Part shown: positions 36,999 to 46,303 of the stretch, in pieces
Position numbering within the stretch: the stretch's first letter is position 1
How the letters are laid out: each line of letters begins with the position of its first letter
Assembly (NCBI RefSeq): GCF_014696065.1
Contig: NZ_JACJPL010000023.1
Location: forward strand, 1 to 64,000
From: Leptolyngbya sp. FACHB-261
GTDB lineage: Bacteria > Cyanobacteriota > Cyanobacteriia > FACHB-261
Reading direction: 5' to 3'
DNA: 64,000 nt
The notes under the pieces: generated by a model
The model's database searches: none
Seen by the model: the letters and a program-made list of their open reading frames with translations, nothing else
What the model was told of the DNA's origin: nothing
Translations under genes and position numbers: made by a program

Positions 36999-38159
36999 AT
37001 GACTGCGCTGCTGACTATTCTGGACCGGGCTCTCTCAGGTCATGATCTACTACCTCAAGAGGGATTGCAGCTGCTTACTCAGATTGAGCCAGAGGCCATT
37101 GCCGCCATTGGCGCAGCTGCAAACCAGCTGCGGCTTGAGCAGGTAGGTGAGACGGTCACTTACGTTGTCAACCGCAATATCAACTTCACTAATATTTGCG
37201 AACAACACTGCAATTTCTGTGCCTTCCGCCGCGATGAAGGGCAACCAGGAGCCTACTGGCTATCACCAGAGCAGATCCGCGCCAAGGCAGCCGAGGCTGT
37301 GCAGCAAGGGGCAACAGAAATTTGCATGCAAGGGGGGCTGCACGTGGGCGCCAAGCTCAACGGGCGCTCTTTAGACTATTACCGGCAGCTAGTACACACA
37401 CTCAAAGAAACATTCCCACAGCTGCATTTGCATGCCTTTTCACCGCAAGAGGTTCAATTCATTGCCCGTGAAGACGGCTTGAGTTTTGCTGAGGTGATCA
37501 CAGCTCTGCATGAAGCAGGCGTGGATTCGATGCCAGGAACGGCAGCTGAAGTGCTGCACGACAGTGTGCGCAAGATTTTATGCCCAGAAAAAATTGACTC
37601 CGCAACCTGGCTAGAAATTGTCGGGACTGGACACCGGCTAGGCCTACCCAGCACTAGCACCCTACTCTCTGGGCATATCGAAACGCCGGAGCATCAGATT
37701 CATCACTTGGAAGCCCTGCGTCAGTTGCAGCAGCAATCACTGCGCCATAGCGAGACAGCGATTACCGAGTTCATTCTGCTGCCCTACATCGGTCAGGATG
37801 CCCCTCCAGCTTTACGCAAGCGGGTAGGACGGGACCAGCCAGTGCTCAAGGATGCGCTACTCCTGACTGCCGTAGCGCGGCTCTATCTAGGTCGTTGGAT
37901 TGTTAATCATCAACCTAGCTGGGTCAAGCTGGGCCTGACTGGGGCGACAGAAGCGCTGCGTTGGGGCTGCAACGATATTGGCGGCACCTTGATGGAGGAG
38001 CATATCACGAGCATGGCAGGGGCACAGGGGGGAACTTGTCAGTCAGCGGCACAGTTGCAGGCGGCCATTCATTCCTTGGGACGGCCTGCGGTCCAACGCG
38101 ATACTCTGTATCGTCGGCTCTCAACACCTACTGTGGCTCCCCTTTCTGTGGCCGTATGA
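36999..38159 (+). CDS. cofH: FO synthase subunit CofH
   Basis: CofH is a radical-SAM enzyme that joins 5-amino-6-ribitylaminouracil to tyrosine; with CofG it makes the deazaflavin FO (8-HDF), an antenna chromophore of cyanobacterial photolyases. The 386-residue sequence has the cluster motif CEQHCNFC at about residue 67-74 in [19 protein letters not shown], followed by [18 protein letters not shown] and the late [18 protein letters not shown] block typical of CofH. cofG is not in the window. Thioredoxin follows 42 bp downstream on the same strand. Confidence 0.93.
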   Translation: MTALLTILDRALSGHDLLPQEGLQLLTQIEPEAIAAIGAAANQLRLEQVGETVTYVVNRNINFTNICEQHCNFCAFRRDEGQPGAYWLSPEQIRAKAAEAVQQGATEICMQGGLHVGAKLNGRSLDYYRQLVHTLKETFPQLHLHAFSPQEVQFIAREDGLSFAEVITALHEAGVDSMPGTAAEVLHDSVRKILCPEKIDSATWLEIVGTGHRLGLPSTSTLLSGHIETPEHQIHHLEALRQLQQQSLRHSETAITEFILLPYIGQDAPPALRKRVGRDQPVLKDALLLTAVARLYLGRWIVNHQPSWVKLGLTGATEALRWGCNDIGGTLMEEHITSMAGAQGGTCQSAAQLQAAIHSLGRPAVQRDTLYRRLSTPTVAPLSVAV

Positions 38160-38201
38160 CATCTTGGAGGAAAGGGTTTCTTTTAAGGTGGTCACCGCAA
38201 T

Positions 38202-38522
38202 ATGAGCGTCAAAAAACAGTTTTCTAGCTTTGAAGACATGCTTCAAGAGTCTTCGACCCCGGTTCTGGTTGACTTCTACGCGCCTTGGTGTGGCCCCTGC
38301 CAGATGATGGGACCTATTCTGGACGAGGTAAACCGTCGGCTCGACGGTCAGGTGAAGGTGGTGAAGATTAATACAGATAAATATCCTGAGCTAGCCTCCC
38401 GCTACCAAATTGGGGCGTTGCCAACCTTAGCCCTGTTCCAGGGCGGTGAGGTGCGGGAGCGCTTAGAGGGGGTAGTGCCCGCTGAGCAACTAGTTGCCCG
38501 CATCCAGCAGGTGCTCGCGTAA
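38202..38522 (+). CDS. thioredoxin
   Basis: A 106-residue classical thioredoxin with VDFYAPWCGPCQMMGPIL containing the WCGPC redox pair, the cis-Pro in IGALPTLALFQGGE and the usual end. It reduces protein disulphides in the cytoplasm. AAGGTGGT upstream of the ATG is a good ribosome-binding site. Whether it is an m, x or y type cannot be settled by eye. It probably shares a transcript with cofH. Confidence 0.95.
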   Translation: MSVKKQFSSFEDMLQESSTPVLVDFYAPWCGPCQMMGPILDEVNRRLDGQVKVVKINTDKYPELASRYQIGALPTLALFQGGEVRERLEGVVPAEQLVARIQQVLA

Positions 38523-38549
38523 GGGTATTCCGCTAGAGGCAAATTGATG

Positions 38550-38670
38550 GCGCGTTGGGGTTTCGAGTTGTAACGTTTTGCAAAAGAGCGTAGAATATGC
38601 TTGGTAAAGAAAAATCAAGCAATGTTTAAAGTAAACACAGCCGACTACGACTTCGCAAACCCCAACGCGC
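38550..38670 (+). promoter_or_regulatory. 14-bp inverted repeat spanning the leader and start of the 38622 gene
   Basis: GCGCGTTGGGGTTT at 38550-38563 is the exact reverse complement of AAACCCCAACGCGC at 38657-38670. The first arm is in the untranslated leader and the second covers about codons 12-17 of the small gene, so pairing would enclose the start codon in a loop. A regulatory RNA fold is possible. An exact 14-bp match at this spacing is unlikely by chance but not proof. Confidence 0.35.
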
Positions 38671-38822
38671 TCTACGTCGCCAAGCAGAATCTGGAGTACT
38701 GGGTAGTCCAGTACATGTCTGAGGATTCGGCTGGGGTTGGTTACGGCAGTGACCTGCGCACCGCCATGATCAACGCTGAGTGCGACGCCTTTGTCCAGTA
38801 CCTGGCGACTGTCAATTTCTAG
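38622..38822 (+). CDS. small hypothetical protein (66 residues)
   Basis: From ATG 38622 the frame gives a 66-residue protein with an orderly, acidic sequence (FKVNTADYDFANPNALYVAK, YWVVQYMSEDSAGVGYGSD, then AECDAFVQYLATVNF). A TTG at 38601 would add seven residues. No domain or signal peptide is visible. Composition and codon use look like the neighbouring genes. It follows thioredoxin by about 100 bp, and a long-range inverted repeat joins its leader to its 5' coding region. Confidence 0.65.
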   Translation: MFKVNTADYDFANPNALYVAKQNLEYWVVQYMSEDSAGVGYGSDLRTAMINAECDAFVQYLATVNF

Positions 38823-38901
38823 GCCGCTTTACTCAAAGTTCATGCCGGCTTCCTGCAAATTCACCGATATGATCTGGCTTGGGTAGCGAGCGCACCAGAG
38901 A

Positions 38902-41193
38902 ATGGGCGTGTTGCCACGTAAAGACAGTATGTCGCTTGATAGTGCAGGGAATACACGCGGGACAGCCAGAGAGCTAACGCTCACAGCTAACCCGCAGATC
39001 ATCTCAGAGTCGATTAGCCCCCGCGATGCTAATGACTACTACAGCTTTAGCGTCAATAGTCGCAGTAGCTTTAGACTAGCTGCTGATGGCTTTGGTTCAA
39101 ATGTGAATGCTCAACTGCTCAACGCCAAGGGAGCAGTCATTCAGAACTCGTTGAACCCTGGCACCGCACCTGAAATTATTACCAGGCTGCTCAATGCAGG
39201 CAACTACTTTATTCGGATCTTCCGAGCTGGAGCTGCCACAAATTATCGGTTAAACGTTTTTGCTGACCTAGCTGGCAACGACATTCCCAATGCTCAGGGT
39301 TTGGGACGGTTGACCGGCCCTCGGAGCTATACAAACTTTGTCGGCAATCCCGATTCTGTCGATTACTACCGATTTAATGTCGGCGTTCGCAGTACCTTTA
39401 ACCTAACGCTCAACGGGTTGAGGAATAACGCCAACGTACAGCTTCTTAGTGGTCAGGGTAACGTGCTACAGGCATCTAATCGCCCTGGCGCCAACCCTGA
39501 AATCATTAATAGAACCTTGAACGCGGGGCTCTACTATATCCGCGTTTCTCAAGGGGTGCGCAACACAGCCTACGGCCTTAACTTAAATGCCTCGCCAGAT
39601 CCAGGCAACAATTTACCAGCAGCTCGCCCCTTAGGGGTTAGTTCTACACCCACGTCCTATGCGGATTTTGTCGGTGTAACGGACCCCAACGACTACTATC
39701 GCTTTAGCCTAGCAGAGACAAGTGATTGTGCTCTAACGCTTAGTAGCATGGGGGCGAATGCCAATCTGCAGCTCCTCAACGGTAGCGGGGCTGTGCTGCA
39801 AAGCTCTAATAACTTAGGTCGTGCCACTGAGTCGATTAGTCGTAATCTAGGCGCGGGCGATTACTATATTCGGGTGTTTTCGGGCGGTGTCGGCGTGAAC
39901 ACCCGCTACACCCTCGGTGCTACAGCTATCCCGACGGCTATTACTCCCAATCCAAACCCTAATCCAAACCTCAATCCCACATTGCAATGGGTAAGACAGC
40001 TAGGTAGCGCAGCCAATGACTACTCCTATGGAGTTGCCGCCGATAAAATAGGCAATGTCTATATTGCAGGTGCAACCGAAGGCAATTTAGGCGGTGCTTT
40101 TGTTGGCGGTAGTTCTGATTCTTTCCTAGCGCAATACAACAGCAGTGATGTTGCTGCCGCTAACAGTCCTCGTAAACCGAATGGTGCCAATAGTGCTAAC
40201 CGGGACGGCTTCTCGAGCGTTGTTGTAGATGGTTCCAATAACTACTACGTTGCGGGTGCTAGAAACGTCACGGCTCCGTCACCCCCTTCCTTCACCGGTT
40301 CGGGAGATGCCTATATCGCTAAGTACAACAGCGATGGCAGTCAAGTGTGGGAGAAAAACTTGAATATTGCTGGCATCGAGTTAGCAACTGGTTTAGCTGT
40401 AGATAGTAGCGGCAATGTCTATCTGTCGGGCGTTACTGCTTCGCTAGGAACACCTGGTCTAGCCGACGCCTTCGTTGCTAAATACAACAGTAGCGGCGAT
40501 CTAAGCTGGAGCCGACAGCTAAATTTGAATAATGCCGATGCTGCCTACGGTGTGGCGGTTAATAGCACAACTGGCGATGTCTACATCACTGGTATTAGCA
40601 ATGCCACGATTAACTTGAGCAGTAGTACGCCCTCTTTTAGTGGTGGAGATGCCTTTATTGCTAAGTACAACAGTGGCGGTACTTTCCAATGGTCCCAAAC
40701 TCTGGCTAGTGCAGCTAGTGACTATGCTCGGGGCATTGCAGTAGATAGTTCGGGCGGCATTTACATCACAGGTGAAACCGCAGGCGCTCTGCCTGGGCAA
40801 ACCTTTGCTGGCGCGACGGATGTCTTCGTTGCCAAATACGACAATACTGGCAGCCGAATTTGGCTACAACAGGCCGGTACCGCAGGCGATGACCAAGGCC
40901 AAAGCATTGCCACCGATAGTGCAGGCAACGTCTACGTCGCTGGTGAAACCAAAGGAGCCCTGCTGGGCAGCACGCCGATTGGCGGCTCTGATGCGTTCAT
41001 TAGCCGATTCAGTGGGGACGGAGCGCTGCAATGGATTCAGCAACTGGGCACCGCAGGCGACGACGAAGCCTACGGCATCACCGTGGATAATCTGGGCAGT
41101 GTCTATGTAACTGGTCAAACTTTCAGCGCCTTCGCCGGAGCCTCGAATGCAGGCGCTTATGATGCCTGGGTTGCTCGCTATAGCCTTAGCTGA
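38902..41193 (+). CDS. PPC-domain and SBBP beta-propeller repeat protein
   Basis: The 763-residue protein begins with three bacterial pre-peptidase C-terminal (PPC) domains of about 110 residues (for example DANDYYSFSVNSRSSFRLAA, NPDSVDYYRFNVGVRSTFNL, DPNDYYRFSLAETSDCALTL), a Asn/Pro linker near 350-360, and then about seven SBBP-type propeller repeats (pattern GVAVDSSGNVYISGxT...DAFVAKYNSSG). These are extracellular modules, but no Sec signal peptide is seen, which points to a non-classical or type I route. No catalytic domain is present. ATG 38902 is used; ATG 38929 is also possible. Confidence 0.85.
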   Translation: MGVLPRKDSMSLDSAGNTRGTARELTLTANPQIISESISPRDANDYYSFSVNSRSSFRLAADGFGSNVNAQLLNAKGAVIQNSLNPGTAPEIITRLLNAGNYFIRIFRAGAATNYRLNVFADLAGNDIPNAQGLGRLTGPRSYTNFVGNPDSVDYYRFNVGVRSTFNLTLNGLRNNANVQLLSGQGNVLQASNRPGANPEIINRTLNAGLYYIRVSQGVRNTAYGLNLNASPDPGNNLPAARPLGVSSTPTSYADFVGVTDPNDYYRFSLAETSDCALTLSSMGANANLQLLNGSGAVLQSSNNLGRATESISRNLGAGDYYIRVFSGGVGVNTRYTLGATAIPTAITPNPNPNPNLNPTLQWVRQLGSAANDYSYGVAADKIGNVYIAGATEGNLGGAFVGGSSDSFLAQYNSSDVAAANSPRKPNGANSANRDGFSSVVVDGSNNYYVAGARNVTAPSPPSFTGSGDAYIAKYNSDGSQVWEKNLNIAGIELATGLAVDSSGNVYLSGVTASLGTPGLADAFVAKYNSSGDLSWSRQLNLNNADAAYGVAVNSTTGDVYITGISNATINLSSSTPSFSGGDAFIAKYNSGGTFQWSQTLASAASDYARGIAVDSSGGIYITGETAGALPGQTFAGATDVFVAKYDNTGSRIWLQQAGTAGDDQGQSIATDSAGNVYVAGETKGALLGSTPIGGSDAFISRFSGDGALQWIQQLGTAGDDEAYGITVDNLGSVYVTGQTFSAFAGASNAGAYDAWVARYSLS

Positions 41194-41227
41194 GATTACT
41201 AGTCCCAACTCGTTGAGTTGAGATTAC

Positions 41228-41253
41228 TGAGCCCAGTTCAGAGATTGGGCTCA
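41228..41253. terminator. hairpin between convergent genes
   Basis: TGAGCCCA / TGGGCTCA form an 8-bp stem with a ten-base loop between the convergent stops at 41193 and 41251; the right arm overlaps the stop codon of the reverse-strand gene. It could terminate the plus-strand transcript. Confidence 0.45.
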
Positions 41254-42936
41254 ATCCTCAACCACCCTAAAGCCCTGGTTTCTCGCCAGGGCTGTCGTAC
41301 CTCGCTGGTCCTTACTGTGGACTGGCTGACCGATTAAACGGATTTTGCCGGTGCCGTTGGGGCGGGTATTGCCGCTAATTTCGTTATCTTTGGACTCAGG
41401 TTGGCTGCCGCTGAGGGTAATATTGCCCGCCACCGTGTTGTTGGTAATGCGGTTGTTACGAGCTAACCCAGGCGAACCATTGCGGTCAGCTGCTAGCAGA
41501 ATATCTGCGCCATCAGTGAGCGTATTGCCCTCAATTCTTAAGTCTGTAGCAACACCAGTTTTGTAGATGCCGATATAGGCATTGCCCCGGTTACGACGAA
41601 TGCTGCCGCCCCGAGCTTCCGTCCCGCTCGATTCCTGGTGCAGAATACCTTCGCCATCGGTGAGGTTATAACGTCCTCCCTCTAGCTTGCTGCGAAAATC
41701 GTAGAACTCGTTGTCCTCAATGCGGTAATTCCAGCCAGCAATATCAATGGCGCGGTGCTCGTTGGTATCGTGACCTTTGGCTAAACGCATGCCAGTGACC
41801 GTATTGCGCTCGGCCCGCTGCCCTTGAATGAAATTGCGCAGCACTTGAGCCCCGTCCCCACCAACATGAATGCCAACTCGACCGCTCACAAAAACATAGT
41901 TATCGGCAACAATAACGCCCTTGCGAAACAGATGGGGATCGCTTTCCGGTGTCGCCGGTTTGGCTTGAGTGGCCTCACGATTAACCCGAATGCCATAGCG
42001 GTTGTCGTAGTCGAAGACAACATCCCGCTCGGTTGTCACTCTGGGAGTGCCGCCCCGTTCTTGCAGCACATAACCTCGCTGCACAAAGTTATCAGTTGCA
42101 CGGGCTAGCCGATTGTTGGCTACTAAAACGTTCTCACAAACTGACACTTCAATGGCGCTGGAATGACGGTCCGTCCAACGTTGCTCCGGTTTCTGCCAAT
42201 CCTGTGGCACCCGCTTTTCTTGCCCTACAGCATGAGTGATGCGATTGCCATAGACCAAGCAATTGCTCAAGCGTGGAGCTTTGAGGGCAATACGAGCATG
42301 ATTGAGCGTCAAGTTGACAACGCCAATCTTGCTAGCCGTCTCAGCCTGACCTAAATTAATCGATTTGAAGCCCCGGGCAGGGAACTCAAACCGCGTAGGT
42401 GGCATGTATTGATCATCGCGGGCATGAGTGATGCCCTTCGGGTCTGCCCCTCGCAGAATAACGCCGCTCTTGAGTTCTAAACTGTCTTCAAAGCGATAGG
42501 TGCCTGCTGGAAAGAAGAGCACGCCGCCACCTGCGGTCACGATGGCAGACTGGGCCGCATTGACTCGGTCAAGCAGGGTTGCTCCCTCAAACTCCTCAAT
42601 GCTGCGTACCGTGCTCCAGTTGAGTTGATCAGTCCAGCCAGGGCGGGAAGCAGCACCCAACGCGGGTTGCGCCTGTCTTGTTTGGTTAGAGGACTGACTG
42701 ATAGCCTCAGCTGAGACTCTTGAGTTAGATTCAGCCCCAGGCTCAGTTGGCACCTCAGCTTTAGGCTCAACCTCACTAACGGGGGACAAAGCTTGTGAAG
42801 GTATCGAAGGTGCTGGGGTACAGGCTGCAAGTACCAGACTGAGCATCAAGCTCAGCCCCAAACTCAGCACAATTCCCAAACCAACGCTTAAACCAAGCCG
42901 GACAAGCCAGAGAAGGGATCGCAGCATGGGCACCAC
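41251..42936 (-). CDS. right-handed beta-helix lipoprotein
   Basis: The 561-residue protein has a long hydrophobic leader and the lipobox VLAAC (Cys about residue 38), a Ser/Glu/Pro linker, and a parallel beta-helix region of the pectate-lyase-like type from about 105 onward. Typical turns are GVILRGADPKG, IRRNRGNAYIGIYKTGVATD and ARNNRITNNTVAGNITLSGS. A PFAGTYRF-type N-terminal block (GGVLFFPAGTYRFEDSLELKSGV, in parts) resembles pectate lyase superfamily proteins. Catalytic residues for a particular sugar are not evident. It is an envelope lipoprotein, possibly polysaccharide-binding. Confidence 0.82.
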   Translation of the reverse strand: MVPMLRSLLWLVRLGLSVGLGIVLSLGLSLMLSLVLAACTPAPSIPSQALSPVSEVEPKAEVPTEPGAESNSRVSAEAISQSSNQTRQAQPALGAASRPGWTDQLNWSTVRSIEEFEGATLLDRVNAAQSAIVTAGGGVLFFPAGTYRFEDSLELKSGVILRGADPKGITHARDDQYMPPTRFEFPARGFKSINLGQAETASKIGVVNLTLNHARIALKAPRLSNCLVYGNRITHAVGQEKRVPQDWQKPEQRWTDRHSSAIEVSVCENVLVANNRLARATDNFVQRGYVLQERGGTPRVTTERDVVFDYDNRYGIRVNREATQAKPATPESDPHLFRKGVIVADNYVFVSGRVGIHVGGDGAQVLRNFIQGQRAERNTVTGMRLAKGHDTNEHRAIDIAGWNYRIEDNEFYDFRSKLEGGRYNLTDGEGILHQESSGTEARGGSIRRNRGNAYIGIYKTGVATDLRIEGNTLTDGADILLAADRNGSPGLARNNRITNNTVAGNITLSGSQPESKDNEISGNTRPNGTGKIRLIGQPVHSKDQRGTTALARNQGFRVVED

Positions 42937-43055
42937 GTTAGCAGGCTGACTATGAAGTTTCCGTGAAAGTCCTGAGACGATTTATAAAACCTTCCCTGTC
43001 AACGTATAGATGCGGAGAAAGCTGTTTAGACAACTTTACTAAGCTTGCTGTGTGG

Positions 43056-43095
43056 CAGAATTGGGGACGGTGAATTGAAGTAGCCCCCAATTCTG
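43056..43095. promoter_or_regulatory. inverted repeat in the divergent region before the M23 peptidase
   Basis: CAGAATTGGGG (43056-43066) and CCCCAATTCTG (43085-43095) are exact reverse complements, 18 bases apart, between the divergent lipoprotein and peptidase genes. It may form a hairpin in the peptidase leader or be one of the CCCCAATTCTGGGG-like repeats that are scattered in cyanobacterial intergenic DNA. Confidence 0.35.
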
Positions 43096-43167
43096 GGGAG
43101 ATCACCTCCTGTCAACTCTCCTCTGATCGACTTTTGAGTGTGGTGTAGCCGTTTCACCGAATCCTTC

Positions 43168-43791
43168 ATGCTGAATTTGTTTCATTTGCGACGGTGTGCT
43201 AACCGTCGATATTGGTCTACCTTAGCCCTCACTGGAATTGTCACTAGCTCAATCGCTGCTCTCGTTAGCCCGCTCCCGGCTCAATCGCAGCGTGTTCCTG
43301 CCTCTACCTGGCGACATGCCTCGTTTCCAGTGGATAACTTCCGGGGCTATAGCTCGCTGTTCGGGCATCGTTCTTCGCCATTCCATGCCGATAGCGGTGG
43401 TCCTGTCAATTCTGAGTTTCACAGTGGCCTGGATATTGCAGCACCACGCGGCAGCTACGTACGGAGTTGGTGGGGCGGCCAAGTTGAATCTGTGATTAGC
43501 GATAACCGTTGCGGTACAGGTCTGGTAGTCCGCTCGGGGGGCTGGAAGCATACATATTGCCATATGGAAGGCACAGTCTTAACCGCGAACGGTCGGGCCT
43601 ATTTAGAAGATCCCGAAGGGCGAGTGCGAACCTGGGACGGCCAAGTCGTTCAAACAGGTCAACCGATTGGACGGGTTGGCATGAGTGGGCGGACGACAGG
43701 TCCCCACCTGCACTGGGGGCTTAGTTATAATGGTCGCCGCATTGACCCAGCCGTGGTCTTGCGAGCCATGTACGGACAGCGACGGCGTTAG
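43168..43791 (+). CDS. M23 family metallopeptidase, secreted
   Basis: From ATG 43168 the 207-residue protein has a basic N-terminus, a hydrophobic signal segment (WSTLALTGIVTSSIAALVSP) and a peptidase M23/LytM domain. Zinc ligands are in HSGLDIAAPRG and HLHWGLSYNG, and the intervening HTYCHME and GMSGRTTGPHLHWG blocks are conserved. All ligands are present, so it is likely an active peptidoglycan endopeptidase involved in wall remodelling. A GTG at 43138 would add ten residues before the signal peptide and is less likely. Confidence 0.9.
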   Translation: MLNLFHLRRCANRRYWSTLALTGIVTSSIAALVSPLPAQSQRVPASTWRHASFPVDNFRGYSSLFGHRSSPFHADSGGPVNSEFHSGLDIAAPRGSYVRSWWGGQVESVISDNRCGTGLVVRSGGWKHTYCHMEGTVLTANGRAYLEDPEGRVRTWDGQVVQTGQPIGRVGMSGRTTGPHLHWGLSYNGRRIDPAVVLRAMYGQRRR

Positions 43792-43857
43792 AGTTGAGCC
43801 GCTGGTTGAGTGCCTGGGTGACCTCAGATTGATGACCTCATTGATAACCTCAGCGTC

Positions 43858-44763
43858 TCAAACCTGACTGCTCCCCAAGGCACTCCCGTAAACACTTCCT
43901 AAGGGCCCACCAAAAGACAAGGTGACTCGGTCCTTGGCCCGGTGAAGATTGAAGTCCAGGTTGGCTGTGATCTGTCGGCCTTGCTGCGTCAAGGCTAGAT
44001 AGTCTAGAGCGTCCCGGAGGTAAGGATATGCTTTGGCTCGATAGAAGTTTGGGTAGCCCTGCCGCAGTTCATCTGGATTACGGTAGCCCTGCTCCTGATT
44101 GACGCCAATCTCTTCAAATTCATAAAAGAGAGCATTAATCTTAGTCAGATAACGAGGATCGCTGAGCTGGCCAATGAGATCAGCAGCTCGGACTAAACCT
44201 GGGTAACTGCAAGTGTCTTGGTGGTCTTCGGCACTAGGAACCGGGAAGCGAGTTAGTTCAATGTTGGTCTTGATGGCGTCCACGTTGATCACGCCCTCCT
44301 TGACCAAGAGGTGACTACCAAATCGCTCTTCAACAAACAACTTACCTCGGTCGACATGCACCGGTTGCAGCGCTGCGTCTGATGCACCAGGAGGCAGTTT
44401 GAGCTGGTCGCCATTTAGTCCAGTCACGTACTCATTCTCGGTATCTCCCCGACAAACGCCTTTGACGTAACCGATGTCGTGACAGATGAGAGAAACAATA
44501 AAATTGAGCCAGTCTTCGCAAGAAACTTGACCATCTCGAATATGCTTGCCCCGCAGAATTTCTTGCCCTACTAAGGTGACAAGAATTGTGTGGTCAACAT
44601 TGTGATAGAGCGCATCGCTGTTGGCAATGTATTCTAAGGCCATTACCCCCACCCACCCGATAATGTCCTCATAGTCACGCTTCAAGTTGCCGTAGTTGCG
44701 CCGATAACCGTCTTTAAGTTGATCCACAAAATTGTGAATCAAAACTTCAGTTGTGTTCAGCAT
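43858..44763 (-). CDS. HD-domain phosphohydrolase
   Basis: The 301-residue protein contains an HD domain: YHNVDHTILVTLVGQ, then ICHDIGYVKGVCRGD with the HD dyad, and further conserved histidines and aspartates downstream. These coordinate metal for phosphate ester hydrolysis, often of nucleotides or cyclic nucleotides. It is cytoplasmic. ATG 44763 has GGTGA upstream and is chosen over TTG at 44772. The C-terminal ~60 residues (NLHRAKDRVTLSFGGPLGSVYG) are variable. The substrate is not evident. Confidence 0.85.
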   Translation of the reverse strand: MLNTTEVLIHNFVDQLKDGYRRNYGNLKRDYEDIIGWVGVMALEYIANSDALYHNVDHTILVTLVGQEILRGKHIRDGQVSCEDWLNFIVSLICHDIGYVKGVCRGDTENEYVTGLNGDQLKLPPGASDAALQPVHVDRGKLFVEERFGSHLLVKEGVINVDAIKTNIELTRFPVPSAEDHQDTCSYPGLVRAADLIGQLSDPRYLTKINALFYEFEEIGVNQEQGYRNPDELRQGYPNFYRAKAYPYLRDALDYLALTQQGRQITANLDFNLHRAKDRVTLSFGGPLGSVYGSALGSSQV

Positions 44764-45309
44764 GCTCACCAAATCTTGTGGTAGAGGGCAAGAAACAAGA
44801 CCATTAGCCGCCTAATCCAATCGAGATTTATAAACGACAGCATCAGCTAGCATCAGCTCTAACATTGCTGTCGCTAGCCCTTGAGAATTGTGTCAGAGCA
44901 GGTCAATATCTTGACGCCTTGAGATTAGGAAAGATAAGGCCTAGCTTTACTCTCTCTTGCTCTTCCATCCTATGCTGTGTTAACGCCAGCCTCGTGATCT
45001 GGCGCACTGGATTGCGGTGATACTGGCTCAATTTTCACCCAGATTCGAATAAAGCTTCTTGCAGGCATTGAATATAACTGGTCTTTTCCTTGTAAATTAG
45101 AGCTAGTTTCAATACTTACCTCAGTAGACAGAGGTAGAACTGTTGCAGGTTTCTCTGGTGAAAACTTGGAGCTGTTGGTGAAGTCTGAACCACCTGTCTA
45201 GTTTACTGATAGCCCAAGCGAAGAGTTATGCCACAAGAAAGAGGATCAGCTAGCAATTAAAGCTGTAAGGTTAGCCTAAAAACTAAATCGAACGAGATTA
45301 ATACCCAAT
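44764..45309. other. intergenic region, 546 bp, no gene seen
   Basis: Between the divergent HD-domain and endonuclease III genes. I see only small hairpins (CGCCAG / CTGGCG near 44990, ACCTC / GAGGT near 45120) and a short direct repeat (CATCAGCT, near 44840). Neither strand has a coding-like frame, and there is no tRNA fold. Confidence 0.5.
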
Positions 45310-46065
45310 TTGAGTAATACTAAAAGATCTAAGACTCTGAGTCCGACAGTGGTTGTGTCACCAGAGCTAATGCAAAAGGCAATGCTGATCCATGAGCGGC
45401 TTTGCCAAGCTTATGGTTGCCCTGTACCTTTTTTTCGGGATTTAGACCCCATCAGTGAACTGGTTTGGTCGTTACTATCGCATCGCACCTATAACGCTGA
45501 CTCAGACCGTGCCTTCAAAAGCCTAACGGCTCGCTTTCCAACCTGGCCTGCCGTTCGTGATGCCCCTTTAGAGGAAGTCGAGGCTGCAATTGCCGCTTGT
45601 ACCTGGCCTGAACAGAAAGCGCCTCGGATACAACGGGTGCTCCAGCTGATCAGTGAGCACTGTGGCGAATTATCTCTAGATTTTCTGGGCGAGCTGGAGG
45701 TGCCAGCAGCCCGAGCTTGGTTGGAATCGTTGCCCGGTGTTGGCCCCAAGACCAGTGCTGCCGTGTTGATCTTCAGCCGTCTGCACCGTCCAGCACTGCC
45801 GGTCGATAGCCACCACCATCGAGTTGCTCAGCGCTTGCAGCTTATCCCGGCTGGAGTAGCAGTTGGTCCTGCCCATGTCCTATTAGAGGCCCAATTGCCG
45901 CCCGATTGGAATGCTCAACAGGTCTACGACAACCACGAGGTCTTAATGATGCATGGACAGCGCTGCTGTTTTTACTACAATCCAGATTGCAAGCGCTGTC
46001 CTGTTCTGGACCTTTGTCCTTCCGGCCAAGAGCGTTTAGGCTTGCTCAGTCAGGAAAAAAATTAG
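45310..46065 (+). CDS. endonuclease III-like DNA glycosylase/lyase
   Basis: The 251-residue HhH-GPD protein has LPGVGPKTSAAVL with the catalytic Lys, VDSHHHRVAQRL with the catalytic Asp, and a C-terminal cluster Cys-X6-Cys-X2-Cys-X5-Cys (CFYYNPDCKRCPVLDLC) that exactly matches the endonuclease III 4Fe-4S loop. It should excise oxidised pyrimidines. The VDSHHHR spelling and the extended N-terminus (about 20 residues) differ from canonical Nth (VDTHVFR), so it is probably a paralogue rather than the main Nth. The start is TTG 45310; its ribosome-binding site is weak. Confidence 0.88.
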   Translation: MSNTKRSKTLSPTVVVSPELMQKAMLIHERLCQAYGCPVPFFRDLDPISELVWSLLSHRTYNADSDRAFKSLTARFPTWPAVRDAPLEEVEAAIAACTWPEQKAPRIQRVLQLISEHCGELSLDFLGELEVPAARAWLESLPGVGPKTSAAVLIFSRLHRPALPVDSHHHRVAQRLQLIPAGVAVGPAHVLLEAQLPPDWNAQQVYDNHEVLMMHGQRCCFYYNPDCKRCPVLDLCPSGQERLGLLSQEKN

Positions 46066-46140
46066 CTTCCTGCTGCCTAGCTGAAATCTACAGGGTGCAA
46101 AAAAGATTGCAATCTTAGTGTCTGAATTCATCTGATCGAT

Positions 46141-46164
46141 TCATCTATAGACTCATCTATAGAC
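46141..46164. repeat. 12-bp perfect tandem duplication
   Basis: TCATCTATAGAC occurs twice without gap in the region after the endonuclease III gene; a partial third copy lies just before it (TTCATCTGATCGAT). No function is evident. Confidence 0.6.
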
Positions 46165-46303
46165 ACTGCAACACAATAAACTGGCTAGACCCATTCGGTT
46201 CAATGAATCGAGCCTAACCAGACTGTCTAGTAGAAAAGCAAGTAGGGAAAAGTAAGTAGAAAAGGCAATTGCTCTGTCAGGTATAACCCTCTAGGAAAAC
46301 GCC

